64,000 nucleotides of DNA from Pictodentalium vernedei (taxonomy: Eukaryota > Mollusca > Scaphopoda > Dentaliida > Dentaliidae): NCBI GenBank assembly GCA_031216915.1, contig CM062292.1, positions 202,885,262 through 202,949,261 of the forward strand. Direction: 5' to 3'. This document shows, in pieces, positions 54,934 through 64,000 of this stretch (its first letter is position 1; each line of letters opens with the position of its first letter). Made by a program: the position numbers and the translations under genes. A model generated the notes under the pieces. That model did no database searches, had not been told where the DNA came from, and saw only the letters and a list, made by a program, of their open reading frames with translations.

Positions 54934-56100
54934 TGCTTTTCTAAGGCAGTTGAGACGTTGTGGAGAAACTCCATTCCGGGCGTGTTTCTCTAATGAAGCA
55001 AAATGATTGCACGCTTACCAGATGATTGGTGCGGTCTGGGCATCGTTACCACCTGTTCCCACGCAAGTTAATTATATTGTGGAAACAATATGTATACAAC
55101 TTGCAAGGATTTATTCAAAGGTCTCAAAATAGACTCGAGTAAAATATTAAGACGTTCAATACGGGTTGAATAAATCTGAAATATTTTACAAGATTTATTT
55201 ATTCCGGACATTTGCGCAAAGATAAGTTTAACCGATAGATTGTATCTGATGTGTTTTGTTTGGCAGAGTAACTGATGTTAAGGTAATCCTGTCCATATGA
55301 TGGCAAGGACATATCGCTTTTTCCTGTTGTGTTTGGTAATCACTTACACTTCTTTGGAATAGGCCTACATACTTTCGTGTTCATACACATTCTCAGACAG
55401 ACAAGAGACTGTTAAAAAAACATTGACCTCTCACCTAAGAAACTGTTAGAATTCGTTATACACGAAAACCATCATTCAAATTTTGTGTTTTTCTTCTTTT
55501 CTGATGACTCGTTTATTTTTGGGGTAAAGGATCGGATGGGTGGCTAATTGTTTGTGGAACGGTGGTTCTATGCGTTAATGGACAAATCTGTGATTTCTAT
55601 TTTCGAAGAATTGGTGGGGATAGGGTAAATGTTGTATTGACTTGGACGTCTGTTTGCGTTTAGGTGTGTGTGTGTGTGTGTGTGTGTGGGGGGGGGGGGG
55701 GTCTGGTATTAAAGCGGTGGGGTGTGCACTACGTGCACTAGAAAGCATGTTGCAATGGTTTTTCGTCTTAACAGTGTTTGACAAACAACTCTTACCTCAC
55801 TTTTACTTTTTATACTGTGAGAATTTAAGGAAAATTTGGTAATTTAATTCTAGAATAGCTTTTGTGTAAATGTGAAAGAGTGTCGCCCCCAAACACCATA
55901 CTGCTTGAATGTGACATTTAATAATTGCTATTTTAAGTAAAGACAGAACAGACAAAACTAACTAATGGAAACAAGAACAATGTCACATTGTAATTGTTAG
56001 CAATCAAAGCGACAGCTTCACCTCAAACTTTACTCTCTAATCAGCGCTGTGACTGACTTCGATGGTATGGACTTGCATAGATTAAAAAATAAATCGACCT
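54934..56100. other. No gene recognised
   Basis: (GT)n plus G15 at 55663-55700; otherwise single-copy A/T-rich DNA. Confidence 0.5.
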
Positions 56101-56344
56101 TTAACCCTCTAACAAAGATAGCAGACGACACTTACAAAGATAAAAATCTTGAGAGCTTTTTTTTATTTTTTGCCTCAAAAACATAGCATATGTCCCCTCA
56201 TTGGAACGAGCTTTTTGAGCTCGTTCCAATGAGGGGGGCATAAGCTATATTTTAGAGGCAGAAAGTGGACAATAATACAACTGAAGTATCGTTTTCTGTG
56301 AAGGTATGATTATCTATGACTGTTTGTGACCGTAACGTTTTTAA
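56101..56344. mobile_element. TTAA-A MITE, right end decayed
   Basis: TTAACCCTCTAACAAAGATA at the left and 'accgtaacgttttTAA' at the right. Palindrome 'cctcattggaacgagctttt' / 'tgagctcgttccaatgaggg' intact. Confidence 0.83.
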
Positions 56345-56407
56345 GGGTGAAAAAGGTTATTCTGATTCTTAGAGGCAGCTGTTTTCAGATTACCTTTCTC
56401 CGATTGA

Positions 56408-56637
56408 TTAATCCTTTACCCAAAGCAGACGATAACAAAATTTAATATTTTAAATATCATTTTTAAAAATTTTCAAAAAGTCTAAAAACATATCATGTGA
56501 CCCCTCATTGGAACGAGCTCGACGAGCTTGTTCCAAAGAGGGGTCACATGATGTAGTTTTGTTGAAATGTTTTGAAAAATCATTTTTTCAACTGCTGAAT
56601 TTGCATATTACGTGAGCGGATGCGGGTAAAGGGTTAA
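56408..56637. mobile_element. TTAA-B MITE
   Basis: TTAATCCTTTACCCAAAGCA at the left and GATGCGGGTAAAGGGTTAA at the right. Palindrome 'atcatgtgacccctcattgg' / aacGAGCTCgacgagcttgtt / 'ccaaagaggggtcacatgat'. The right end has a small deletion beside the terminus. Confidence 0.9.
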
Positions 56638-57084
56638 GGACACAACGTATATAGGGTGGTCATGACGGAGCCCTCAACCTTTCGATCACAAGTCTAATGC
56701 GGGAAATCCTGGAACAACTTTCTTCCGAATTTTCATACAAAAAATAATTGTTCACAATTTTTAAGAGGCTCTCTGTATGTTCACAGTCTCTCCTTATTTC
56801 GATACATCTTGATGCCAAAGTACACGCATGGTAACTGTGGAAGTACAAACATCGTGCAATGGTAATATAGTCTTGATATAGTAATCGGCAGGGTGCTAGG
56901 TATTGAACTCGGCATGTATTACTGGTATTCTCTTTCAAACGCACATTTTTTTCTGAGAGCGCTGCTCATAAGATACAATGAATGTTGTACAACAGGTGGA
57001 TAGATTAACATAAACTCCTTCCATCACTCCCCAGACTGAACAATTTACGGAGCCCTGCATGTGCGGGACTAGTACGTTTGGGAG

Positions 57085-57131
57085 TCAGACAGTTGCGGGT
57101 GGATGTGGCCGATTCGTTGGGTAAAGGGTAA
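57085..57131. mobile_element. Solo right end of a TTAA-B MITE
   Basis: 'gggtggatgtggccgattcg' followed by ttgggtaaaggg matches the B terminus (…gcgggcggatgccggcgatt...). Nothing else of the element is present. Confidence 0.5.
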
Positions 57132-57837
57132 AAGGATTGGAAAAGCAAAATAATACTTGTATTTTAGCCTGTGTTGGTGTAAGGGCTGAGAGCTTGTTCA
57201 ACGAGTTTTGTTCACGAGACAATAATATCATGTGATGGACAGTATTGGTCGAATGGATCATGGACCCTCTAACAGTGGATGTGTTCCATCACAGTACCTC
57301 ACTACCAAAATCAAGAGATCAATTCCGGCTTAGTGCTGGTCATGGTGTGGAGAGATGGAACTCGGTAAAAGTAAACGTGTATGGCGAGTCCTTATATGAT
57401 GTCGTCCATCAAAATCTCCCCTTCAAGGGAGTGTCTTGTCATATTCTGATTTCCTCTTTCATATCGCGCTTCGCAACAATTTTTGCTGTCTTGAATGCAC
57501 CAAACATACAGACAGTTGCGCGCCATCTTTGACTAATCACCATATGGCATTGTGTCCATAACGTTCCCCAGAGGCCCATTTTTGTCTTGCCTTGTTTTAA
57601 CAAAAATGAAGCACCGCTAAACATGAGGAAAGACTTTTTAAGGTTCCCTCACCCGTTAACTATAGTCGCTTCGCATGCTAAGGCTCAAGTTGTCTCGCTG
57701 ATAATGTTTGCGTCACATCTTCTCCAGAAATATTGATGCGGGGGTCTTTCTGAAATTCTCTCAACAGGGTCGATTAACTGGAAGCATATTTATAACAGCT
57801 ACTAGCACCATGTAAAGGGATATGGGGTGTAAATATG

Positions 57838-58059
57838 GTTACGCTACGCCTTTAGCTAACCGAACGGCCAAAACCGTCTAGTGATTTTCTCAAAAATCGA
57901 TCGTCAGATATTATTATTTCGTTGCAAATTATAGCTTTTGACCCCTCATTGGACGAGCTCTTGGGGCTCGTCCTATTGAGGGTCATAAGCCATGTTTTTG
58001 AGACAAAAAGAACTTTCAGTTATTCAAAGATTTTCAGCAAGTGTTAGGTAAAGAGTTAA
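57838..58059. mobile_element. TTAA-A MITE, diverged
   Basis: 'tttagctaaccgaacggcca' at the left and GTTAGGTAAAGAGTTAA at the right. Palindrome 'gacccctcattggacgagct' / cttggggctcg / 'tcctattgagggtcata'. Confidence 0.8.
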
Positions 58060-58163
58060 CACGTCTGTGTGGCGTGACTTTACATTATGACTTGAAAAAG
58101 GTGTGATATTTCCTGTAAGAAAATTTCTTTCGTTTGTCTCCAAACTAGTAATATCGGCCTTTG

Positions 58164-58418
58164 TTAACCCTTTCCCTAACACGAAAAGCAGACGACACAT
58201 GCAAACAAAATTCTTGAATAACTAATTTTTTTCATTTTTTTTTGTCTCAAAAACATAGGTTATGACCCCTCATAGGAACAAGCTCGACGAGCTCGTTCCA
58301 AAGAGGGGTCATAACCTATGTTTTTGAGACAAAAAATGAAAAAACAATGAAAATTAATTGGCGATTTTTTGTGAATAGCGCTGGCCGGTTTTGGCCGTTA
58401 CGTTAGGTAAAGGGTTAA
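58164..58418. mobile_element. TTAA-A MITE
   Basis: TTAACCCTTTCCCTAACACG and CGTTAGGTAAAGGGTTAA, palindrome with two mismatches. Close to the family consensus. Confidence 0.93.
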
Positions 58419-58998
58419 GGATTCTTTCGAAGCTTCTCTTGAGAGCTTTCCAAAAATCATTTTTTGCGGTTCGTGTTATTTGGGAAGTATCTTTCGGTGA
58501 GTCTAGCTTATTTCAACTGGTAGGTTTTGCGAACATTAGTCACAGGTGACCACCCATTACAGTGTATTTGTTCAAAGATTAACGGGGAATATTGACACAT
58601 TTTTGTAAATTAGCAGATGTTTAGTTTGTTGCGACGAACTGCCTCGCCATCTGTGAGAAACATGTCTTTATAAACATTATACAAATGAACATGGAATATG
58701 TTTGATCGGTTCTCTAACACTTCTATGTGGGAGACCGATATTAGTGCGCGGGGTGGGGGGGGGGGGGGGGCTCATCACGCAGCCAGCGGCTGATAACTTC
58801 GATTTTGGTGACAGTTCTTTCCTTTGGGAATCTGGAAATTAGAAAAAAATAAAGAGTATACCTGTAATCTGTAATGTAGACGGACCCGGCTGAGGATACA
58901 CTGACAGTCCGACACGTAACTTCAACTCACTCCTTTACAAAAATATTTTACATGACATGGTTACACATTAGTTTTAAAGTATGCAAGTGGGTTAATAT

Positions 58999-59358
58999 GG
59001 GGAGCGCGGTGGCTGAGCGGTAGATTTTTGGACTTCTATGCTAGAGGTTCCGAGTTCGATTCCTGTCCGGGACGACCCGCGTTGTGTCCTTAGGCAAGGC
59101 ACTTTATCCGGGTTGCCTACAAGTTGGCACGATGACGCCGTGTACAAAGGCATACTGCACGTCGATGGTGCACGTGTCAACCTCTGTAACCCTTCTTGAG
59201 TGGAGCTTGAACAGAGATAGAATGTTGAGGAGCTGACAGTAACTGTTGCTCGGTGGTTCTCTCTAGGTACTCCAGCTTCCGCCATCGCAAAACTGTCACG
59301 GTCACGATTAGCCATTGTGCATGAATATGTGATCTTACACACCAATAAATAAATAAAT
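58999..59358 (+). mobile_element. tRNA-headed SINE
   Basis: Full copy starting 'ggggagcgcggtggctgagc' with B box GAGTTCGATTCC, body, and 'cttacacaccaataaataaa' tail. The perfect 13-base duplication 'agtgggttaatat' flanks it (58986-58998, 59359-59371). Young subfamily. Confidence 0.92.
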
Positions 59359-59599
59359 AGTGGGTTAATATAAGGGTTTCCGGTCATATATTACCTTTGT
59401 TTGGTCATTGAATTCAACCTTCAGCGTGTATATATATTGTCCGTTTGTAATAATGCAACCATGTTCCAACCCGAAGTCTTTGGGCTGAAAAATGGTTGAG
59501 TAGAAGAAACAGACCGAACCACGGCCAAGCAGTGTCATGCAAGCAGACACAACAGAATCCCAAGAATATCAATGCATTTTCTTTATCTGTTGATATCTA

Positions 59600-60474
59600 T
59601 TATAATTCGTGAATAGGGCCGACGGGGGGAATTTCTGGTGTTATAGCGTTGTTCTGAAGGAATGCTTTCACAACATGGGTACGATGTGGCCTTGCATTGT
59701 CGTCCATGAATCCAGGGCGAGTGGCCAACGGATGGTTGTCAAAATAATAACCGAATTGAGACCGTCCCGGATGTACTGATGACAAATGACATTCCCACGT
59801 ACAGTCACCATATTTACAATCACGAGAGAGGCATTCCCAGATTATTACTGAGCCTCCACCATAAGGAACAGTAGGCCTGATGTTCCTGGGCACGTAAGCA
59901 GTATTTCTATGCTTCCGCACTCTCATACGACCATTTGTGACGTGAAGCAGGAACCTACTCTCGTCCGACCAATGGACTCTCATCCACGTCCTGAGATTCC
60001 AATGTTGTCGCGCCATACACCACTCCAAACGTCGTCTTTGATGCTGATCGGACAGAGCTGGAAGCTTGATGACCCTTCTTGACCTCATACCTAGCGCTTT
60101 GAGACGGTTTCGGACAGTTCTGTTGCACAAACGCCTGTTGGGGTGCCAAAGGCGTTTCAAAACCCGACTTGAAGCAAAGAGTTCATGCCTAACGAGGCGT
60201 TCCAGACTCCGATCTTCTAGAGGAGAGGTCTTTTGGTGTTGTCCAGATGTTGGTCGATCCTTAACATCGTTGGTTTGTTGATATTTTTGACAAGTCTGCT
60301 GATGACAAAATGACTTTCGCCAAGTTGCCTTCCAATAGCTTTGAATGACATGCCTGCTGCATGCATCGCAACGATTTGCCATCTTAGTGTCTCCGACAGT
60401 CTCCTCCTTGTCATGTCAACATTTATTGATAAAAGAAGAGGTAAATTTTCTTGTTTTATACCCAGATATTGCAT
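59600..60474 (-). pseudogene. Tc1-type transposase, frameshifted and 3'-truncated
   Basis: Minus strand. A start near 60411 (MTRRRLSETLRWQIVAMHAA, GMSFKAIGRQLGESHFVISR) is the paired-like helix-turn-helix. A frameshift near 60290 joins it to DRPTSGQHQKTSPLEDRSLE, the second DNA-binding half. The catalytic domain shows VHWSDESRFLLH (first Asp), GGGSVIIWECLS and FMDDNARPHRTHVVKAFLQN (second Asp). The expected SPDLNPIE with the third catalytic Glu is missing or decayed at 59600-59620. No inverted terminal repeats were identified. Tc1 DD34E-like; non-functional. Confidence 0.88.
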
Positions 60475-60850
60475 GTGGGTGATAGTGTTTTTGTGACATT
60501 GGTGGGAAGCATGCTTTACGTGGACGAGAGGATGTGATCGGTTCGGGGTACGCTATCAACCAGAAACATCATGTTTCACTAGATGAATTGTAGTACGAGA
60601 CAGCAATCATCAAAACATAATAATTAGTAACAGCAGCTTCACTTTCATGAAACATTTCAGGGGCGCTTAATTTAGTTCCAGTCCAGGTGTATATGTACTG
60701 CTTCATGTGCTTTCGCGGAATATTTTGTAACAACAAATTTTCTTCGCATATAGCCCCGCACCTACTGAATTGGAAGCGCTGGGTGAGCTTTCTGTAATAT
60801 CAGAAAGCTAAACCTCGATCATAGGGTTGAAACGGACGTCGTTTACAGCG

Positions 60851-61090
60851 TTAACCCTTTACCCAACGTAACGGCCAAAACCGGCCAGCGCTATTCTCAA
60901 AAATCGCCAGTTAATTTTCATTATATTTTATTTTTTGTCTCAAAAATATAGGTTATGACCCCTCTTTGGAACGAGTTCGTCGAGCTCGTTCCAACGAGGG
61001 GTCACAACCTATATTTTTGAGACAAAAAATAGTTATTCAGGAATTTTGTTTACACGTGTCGTCTGCTGTTCATGCTAGGTAAAGGGTTAA
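60851..61090. mobile_element. TTAA-A MITE, reverse orientation
   Basis: TTAACCCTTTACCCAACGTA and GCTAGGTAAAGGGTTAA. Palindrome 'ttatgacccctctttggaac' / gagttcgtcgagctc / 'gttccaacgaggggtcacaa'. Confidence 0.93.
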
Positions 61091-61181
61091 ACAAAAGTAC
61101 ACATCAAGTTATTTTCTTTCTCGAACATTCCTCAACAAACAGCAACAAAGAAAAAAAATCTTTTGTGTTCTATCATTGCAG

Positions 61182-61249
61182 AGACTGAAGAAGACGAACG
61201 CAGACTCGGTAATCTCAACAGACTGTTCCCCATTGCAGAAAATATTAAA
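61182..61249 (+). CDS. Weak candidate exon
   Basis: A pyrimidine-containing stretch ends in TCTATCATTGCAG, followed by 68 open bases and then GTAGGT, a passable donor. Read in the open frame it gives TEEDERRLGNLNRLF then PIAENIK, acidic and then mixed. No family is recognised. It sits just downstream of a TTAA MITE in otherwise unannotated DNA. A chance combination of splice-like signals is quite possible, and the minus strand is also open here. Confidence 0.2.
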
Positions 61250-61909
61250 GTAGGTATATTTTACGCGCATTGTGTTGGTTTCTCGGAAAATGGTTTGAAA
61301 AGTAATGACTCCTCGCTCGCCTGAACTCACGGGAATGAGTTCGACAAGTTTTGGGAAAATGAAATTACATCTTGTTTGGGAATACAATGTAGTTGTTTCG
61401 TATACTTGGGCTTGATGACACTTTTAAAAGCCCAAGCCGTACATTCCATTACAGTCTCGTTTGTTTGTTGTGGTTTTCCCAAAATATCAAGTGAGCGATC
61501 AGTGATGGTCGATGTAAGCAACTGAGCCGCGATGCTCAGAAAGTTTTAGAAACAGTTGCGGATGTCAGTTCATCAATTGAGAAATACAGCGCGGCTACAT
61601 GTACTGGCAACATTGTTATGCAAGTGCTGATTTTTTTTTTTTTTTTGATTTTTTTTTTTGGGGGGGGGGGGGGTATCCCCGCTCTGTCAACAGATTAGTC
61701 TGAACTTCGTTAAAATGATGAAAATGCTGCGGTTTTATCGATGAGAAAAGAAACAACGAAGAACTGGTCTGAACATACACTGCTGACATCCGTGGCAGTG
61801 ATTACTTTGAAGTCGTCAACGAGAGTGAACTCTTGAGATTCACGGGATATACTTGGTCCCTGCGGCTGCAGTTTTACTACAATCAGCATACTATCATTTT
61901 CAAAGCTAG

Positions 61910-62156
61910 TTAACTGGTTGAGTACTAGAAGCCACTATCGGGGTTTTAACAAAAATGAGGGCACCTGAGCAAAGGCCTTTGTTTTTCTTGGGCATGTTTC
62001 ATATTCAGTCAAACGCAATTAATATTTTGTATATATAAATTGGTTCTATTACAAATTATTGGAGAGTGCCTGTGGGCACTCACCAACAATTTGTAATAAA
62101 CAAATTTGGAATAACAAATTCAGACCACCAAAATAATCTAGCCCTCAACCAGTTAA
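61910..62156. mobile_element. TTAA MITE of another family ('actggttgag' ends)
   Basis: TTAACTGGTTGAGTACTAG and CTAGCCCTCAACCAGTTAA are inverted ends. The centre is the palindrome 'attacaaattattggagagt' / gcctgtgggc / 'actcaccaacaatttgtaat'. Its right TTAA (62153-62156) is the left end of the next MITE. Confidence 0.8.
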
Positions 62157-62803
62157 GCATTTACCAGACATAACGGCAATACCAGGCCAGCTTTTATCAC
62201 ACACGTCAGGGGAGCACGGTGGCTCAGTGGTAGGTTATTGGACTTCCATGCTAGAGGTCCCGAGTTCGATTCCCGTCCGGGACGACCCGCGTTGTGACCT
62301 TGGGCAAGGCACTTTATCCCAGTTGCCTACATGTGGGCACGAAGTTTCCATGTGCTAAGGCACACTACACGTCGATGGTGCACATGTCTTCAACTGCTGT
62401 AACCCTGCTTGAGCGGAGCTTGAACAGAGTTAGAATGTTGAGGAGCTGACAGTTGCTCGTCGATGCTCGGTGGTTCTCTCCGGGTACTCCGGCTTCCTCC
62501 ACCCGTAAAACTGTCACGGTCACGATTAGCCATTGTTCATACGTATGTGACCTTAAACACCAATAAATAAATAAATAAATAAATAAATACATCACACACG
62601 TCACCATTCTTCAGATTTCATTATTTTTCAATTTTCACCTCAAATACATAGCTTATGACCCACCACTGAAACAAGAGTCTATGACCCAACTGGAACGAAC
62701 CCGAAGCACTCTTTTCAGTGAGGGGTCCTAAACTATGTTTTGGGGGGTAAAAAGTGAACAGTTTTACAAGTGTCGTCATATAGTAATGTCGGTAAAGGGA
62801 TAA
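62153..62803. mobile_element. TTAA-A MITE interrupted by a SINE
   Basis: The left part TTAAGCATTTACCAGACATA runs to 62208, the SINE fills 62209-62590, and the right part has 'tcacctcaaatacatagctt', a modified palindrome (with an extra 'gtctatgacccaactggaac' stretch) and the terminus gtcggtaaaggga. Removing the SINE and one target copy restores the family order. Confidence 0.82.
62209..62590 (+). mobile_element. tRNA-headed SINE inserted in a MITE
   Basis: Full copy from 'ggggagcacggtggctcagt' to an (AAAT)n tail. The perfect 13-base duplication 'atcacacacgtca' flanks it (62196-62208, 62591-62603). It sits inside a TTAA MITE, so it is younger than that MITE. Confidence 0.93.
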
Positions 62804-63129
62804 AGCAGAAAAACCTTTCCCCACAACAATTTGCTGACCAGAATTGGCGGCCCAATTTGTCCATAATACAGCCCCTGTACCTGGCCGCCAAGACTAGACT
62901 GGACCAACCGCCACGACGCCTACGGTCTGTACGGTCCATGGCTGTTCAATCCGTAACCCATAGGCGTCAGTGCTGGTGTCCCGCGACTAAAGCGCTAAAG
63001 CGATGTCCATAAAATGAATAATCCCAAACAGTGAACCTGCACAATCTTCGCCATCGCATATATACACATATATATACACATCACTCGTCTTGGGGTATAT
63101 AATCTCATTTTAGACACCTACCAAGCATG

Positions 63130-63745
63130 TTTGTCCCCCGAAAAAATTTTTTCGGAGGACTACTAAAATAGTCGGCGTGCGTGCGTGCGTGCGTGCTTGC
63201 GTGCGTGCGTGCCTCCCACATTGGGTTCCCGATACTTTTAGTTATAGTTCAAGTGGCCGGGTCAAATGAAATTTGGAACGTAGGTGCATTAACATAAAAT
63301 ACAGATCAAGTTCGAATAGCGGTGCAATCCGACAATTTTTGCCACAGTTATGCCCCTTTTCGACTTCAAAAATTCATGATTTTTTTGGTTTCCCGACAAT
63401 AACTTTAGTTATAGTTGGATAAATCAAATGAAATTTGGTATGCAGTGTATCAACATAAAATGCAGGTCAGGTTCGAAACGGGGTACGGTCTGACAATTTG
63501 TGCCCGAGTTATGTCCTTTTTTCGACTTCGAAAATTCATTTTGTTTGGTTTCCTGATGATAACTTTAGTTGCTGTTGACCGAATCAAATAAAATTTGTTA
63601 TGTAGATGTCTCAACATAAAATACAGATCAAGTTCAAATCAGGGTTTTGTCCGACATTTTTGGCAGAGTTATGTCTCTTTTTCGATTTCGAAAAATTCAT
63701 TTTTTTTTAAATACCGCGAATTGCACACTTTTTTTCGGGAGACGT
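63130..63745 (+). repeat. Repeat element with (GCGT)n and about 163-base units
   Basis: Starts 'cccccgaaaaaattttttcg' 'gaggactactaaaatagtcg', then (GCGT)n at 63176-63212. Three units of about 160-166 bases follow (63220, 63386, 63546) with 'aactttagttatagttggat', 'aaatcaaatgaaatttggta' and 'acataaaatacagatcaagt'. It ends about 63745 near 'tttttttcgggagacgtgtg', a rough inverse of the start. No ORF. Confidence 0.75.
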
Positions 63746-64000
63746 GTGGCCTGGCGGCTTTTTATTAAAACTTGAATGGCTTGTACCTCAACAACATGAA
63801 GTTGTTACCCTTTTGGCGCCTATTATCAAAGATCCCGATGCATAATTACGGAAACTTGAAGAGCAGGCTACACACAAGGTCGAAACCTCTGTAACGAGGG
63901 AGTTCCCTGCTATTATGGACGTAGTGACTACTCCTCCGGCGGCGTAACTGCGCTATGTCCATGCAGCTGAACTAATAAAGAGAACGAAATTTTGGAAAAG

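Noticed and set aside
56660..56944. 94-residue minus-strand frame as a gene
   Set aside because: Cys-rich and without repeat content, but no motif, no splice signals and no neighbouring exon; kept out for lack of support.
57245..57532. 95-residue plus-strand frame as a gene
   Set aside because: No family recognised and no exon boundaries; the length is within chance for this much DNA.
63130..63745. Helitron
   Set aside because: No TC start, CTRR end or terminal hairpin could be placed.

Overview
The window reads as repeat-rich, intron/intergenic DNA of a metazoan, most likely a marine invertebrate. There is no operon structure and no long intact ORF. The sequence is dense with MITEs, SINEs, degenerate LINEs, a Penelope-like element, hAT, Tc1 and MULE remains, microsatellites and long poly-G tracts. 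Several repeat types (the 'cgtccgtcgtccgt' elements, the '...cctcttgtt' terminus and the Pro-rich SINE body) are of a kind I associate with hemichordate, amphioxus or mollusc genomes. The species cannot be fixed from sequence alone.

Layout. 1-7100: TTAA-type MITEs, a 5S-headed SINE, a long minus-strand LINE (about 2055-4560) and a tRNA-headed SINE. 7100-11000: a short tandem array, a broken FLYWCH/MULE transposase gene interrupted by a SINE, and a second, 5'-truncated LINE. 11000-17800: palindromic MITEs, a fold-back element with about 40-bp ends, and a third LINE on the plus strand. 18500-20350 and 30600-32600: two copies of a long non-coding element built of about 180-bp repeats. 20500-29500: a Harbinger-like MITE, SINEs, three hAT-type elements with 8-bp target duplications and several TTAA MITEs. 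33000-37000: a pogo-like MITE, two abutting TTAA MITEs and a 335-bp tandem array. 39600-42300: SINEs and the one convincing host exon, at 40257-40446, which resembles the N-terminal domain of Notch ligands. 43000-49000: mostly diverged repeats plus one full 5S-headed SINE. 49500-53100: a minus-strand Penelope-like retroelement (gag-like ORF, SGNH-like domain, reverse transcriptase, GIY-YIG). 54000-64000: MITEs, SINEs, a truncated Tc1 transposase and a phased repeat starting near 63130.

How the parts relate. The dominant signal is a set of TTAA-flanked MITEs (piggyBac-like target) whose centre is a long palindrome around GAGCTC. At least 20 copies are present. They are nested inside hAT elements, split by other insertions, used as SINE targets, and three times share one TTAA with a neighbouring MITE of another family. 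Two SINE types with different pol III heads (tRNA and 5S rRNA) carry the same body. All autonomous elements seen are broken, so mobility of the MITEs and SINEs would need enzymes from elsewhere in the genome.
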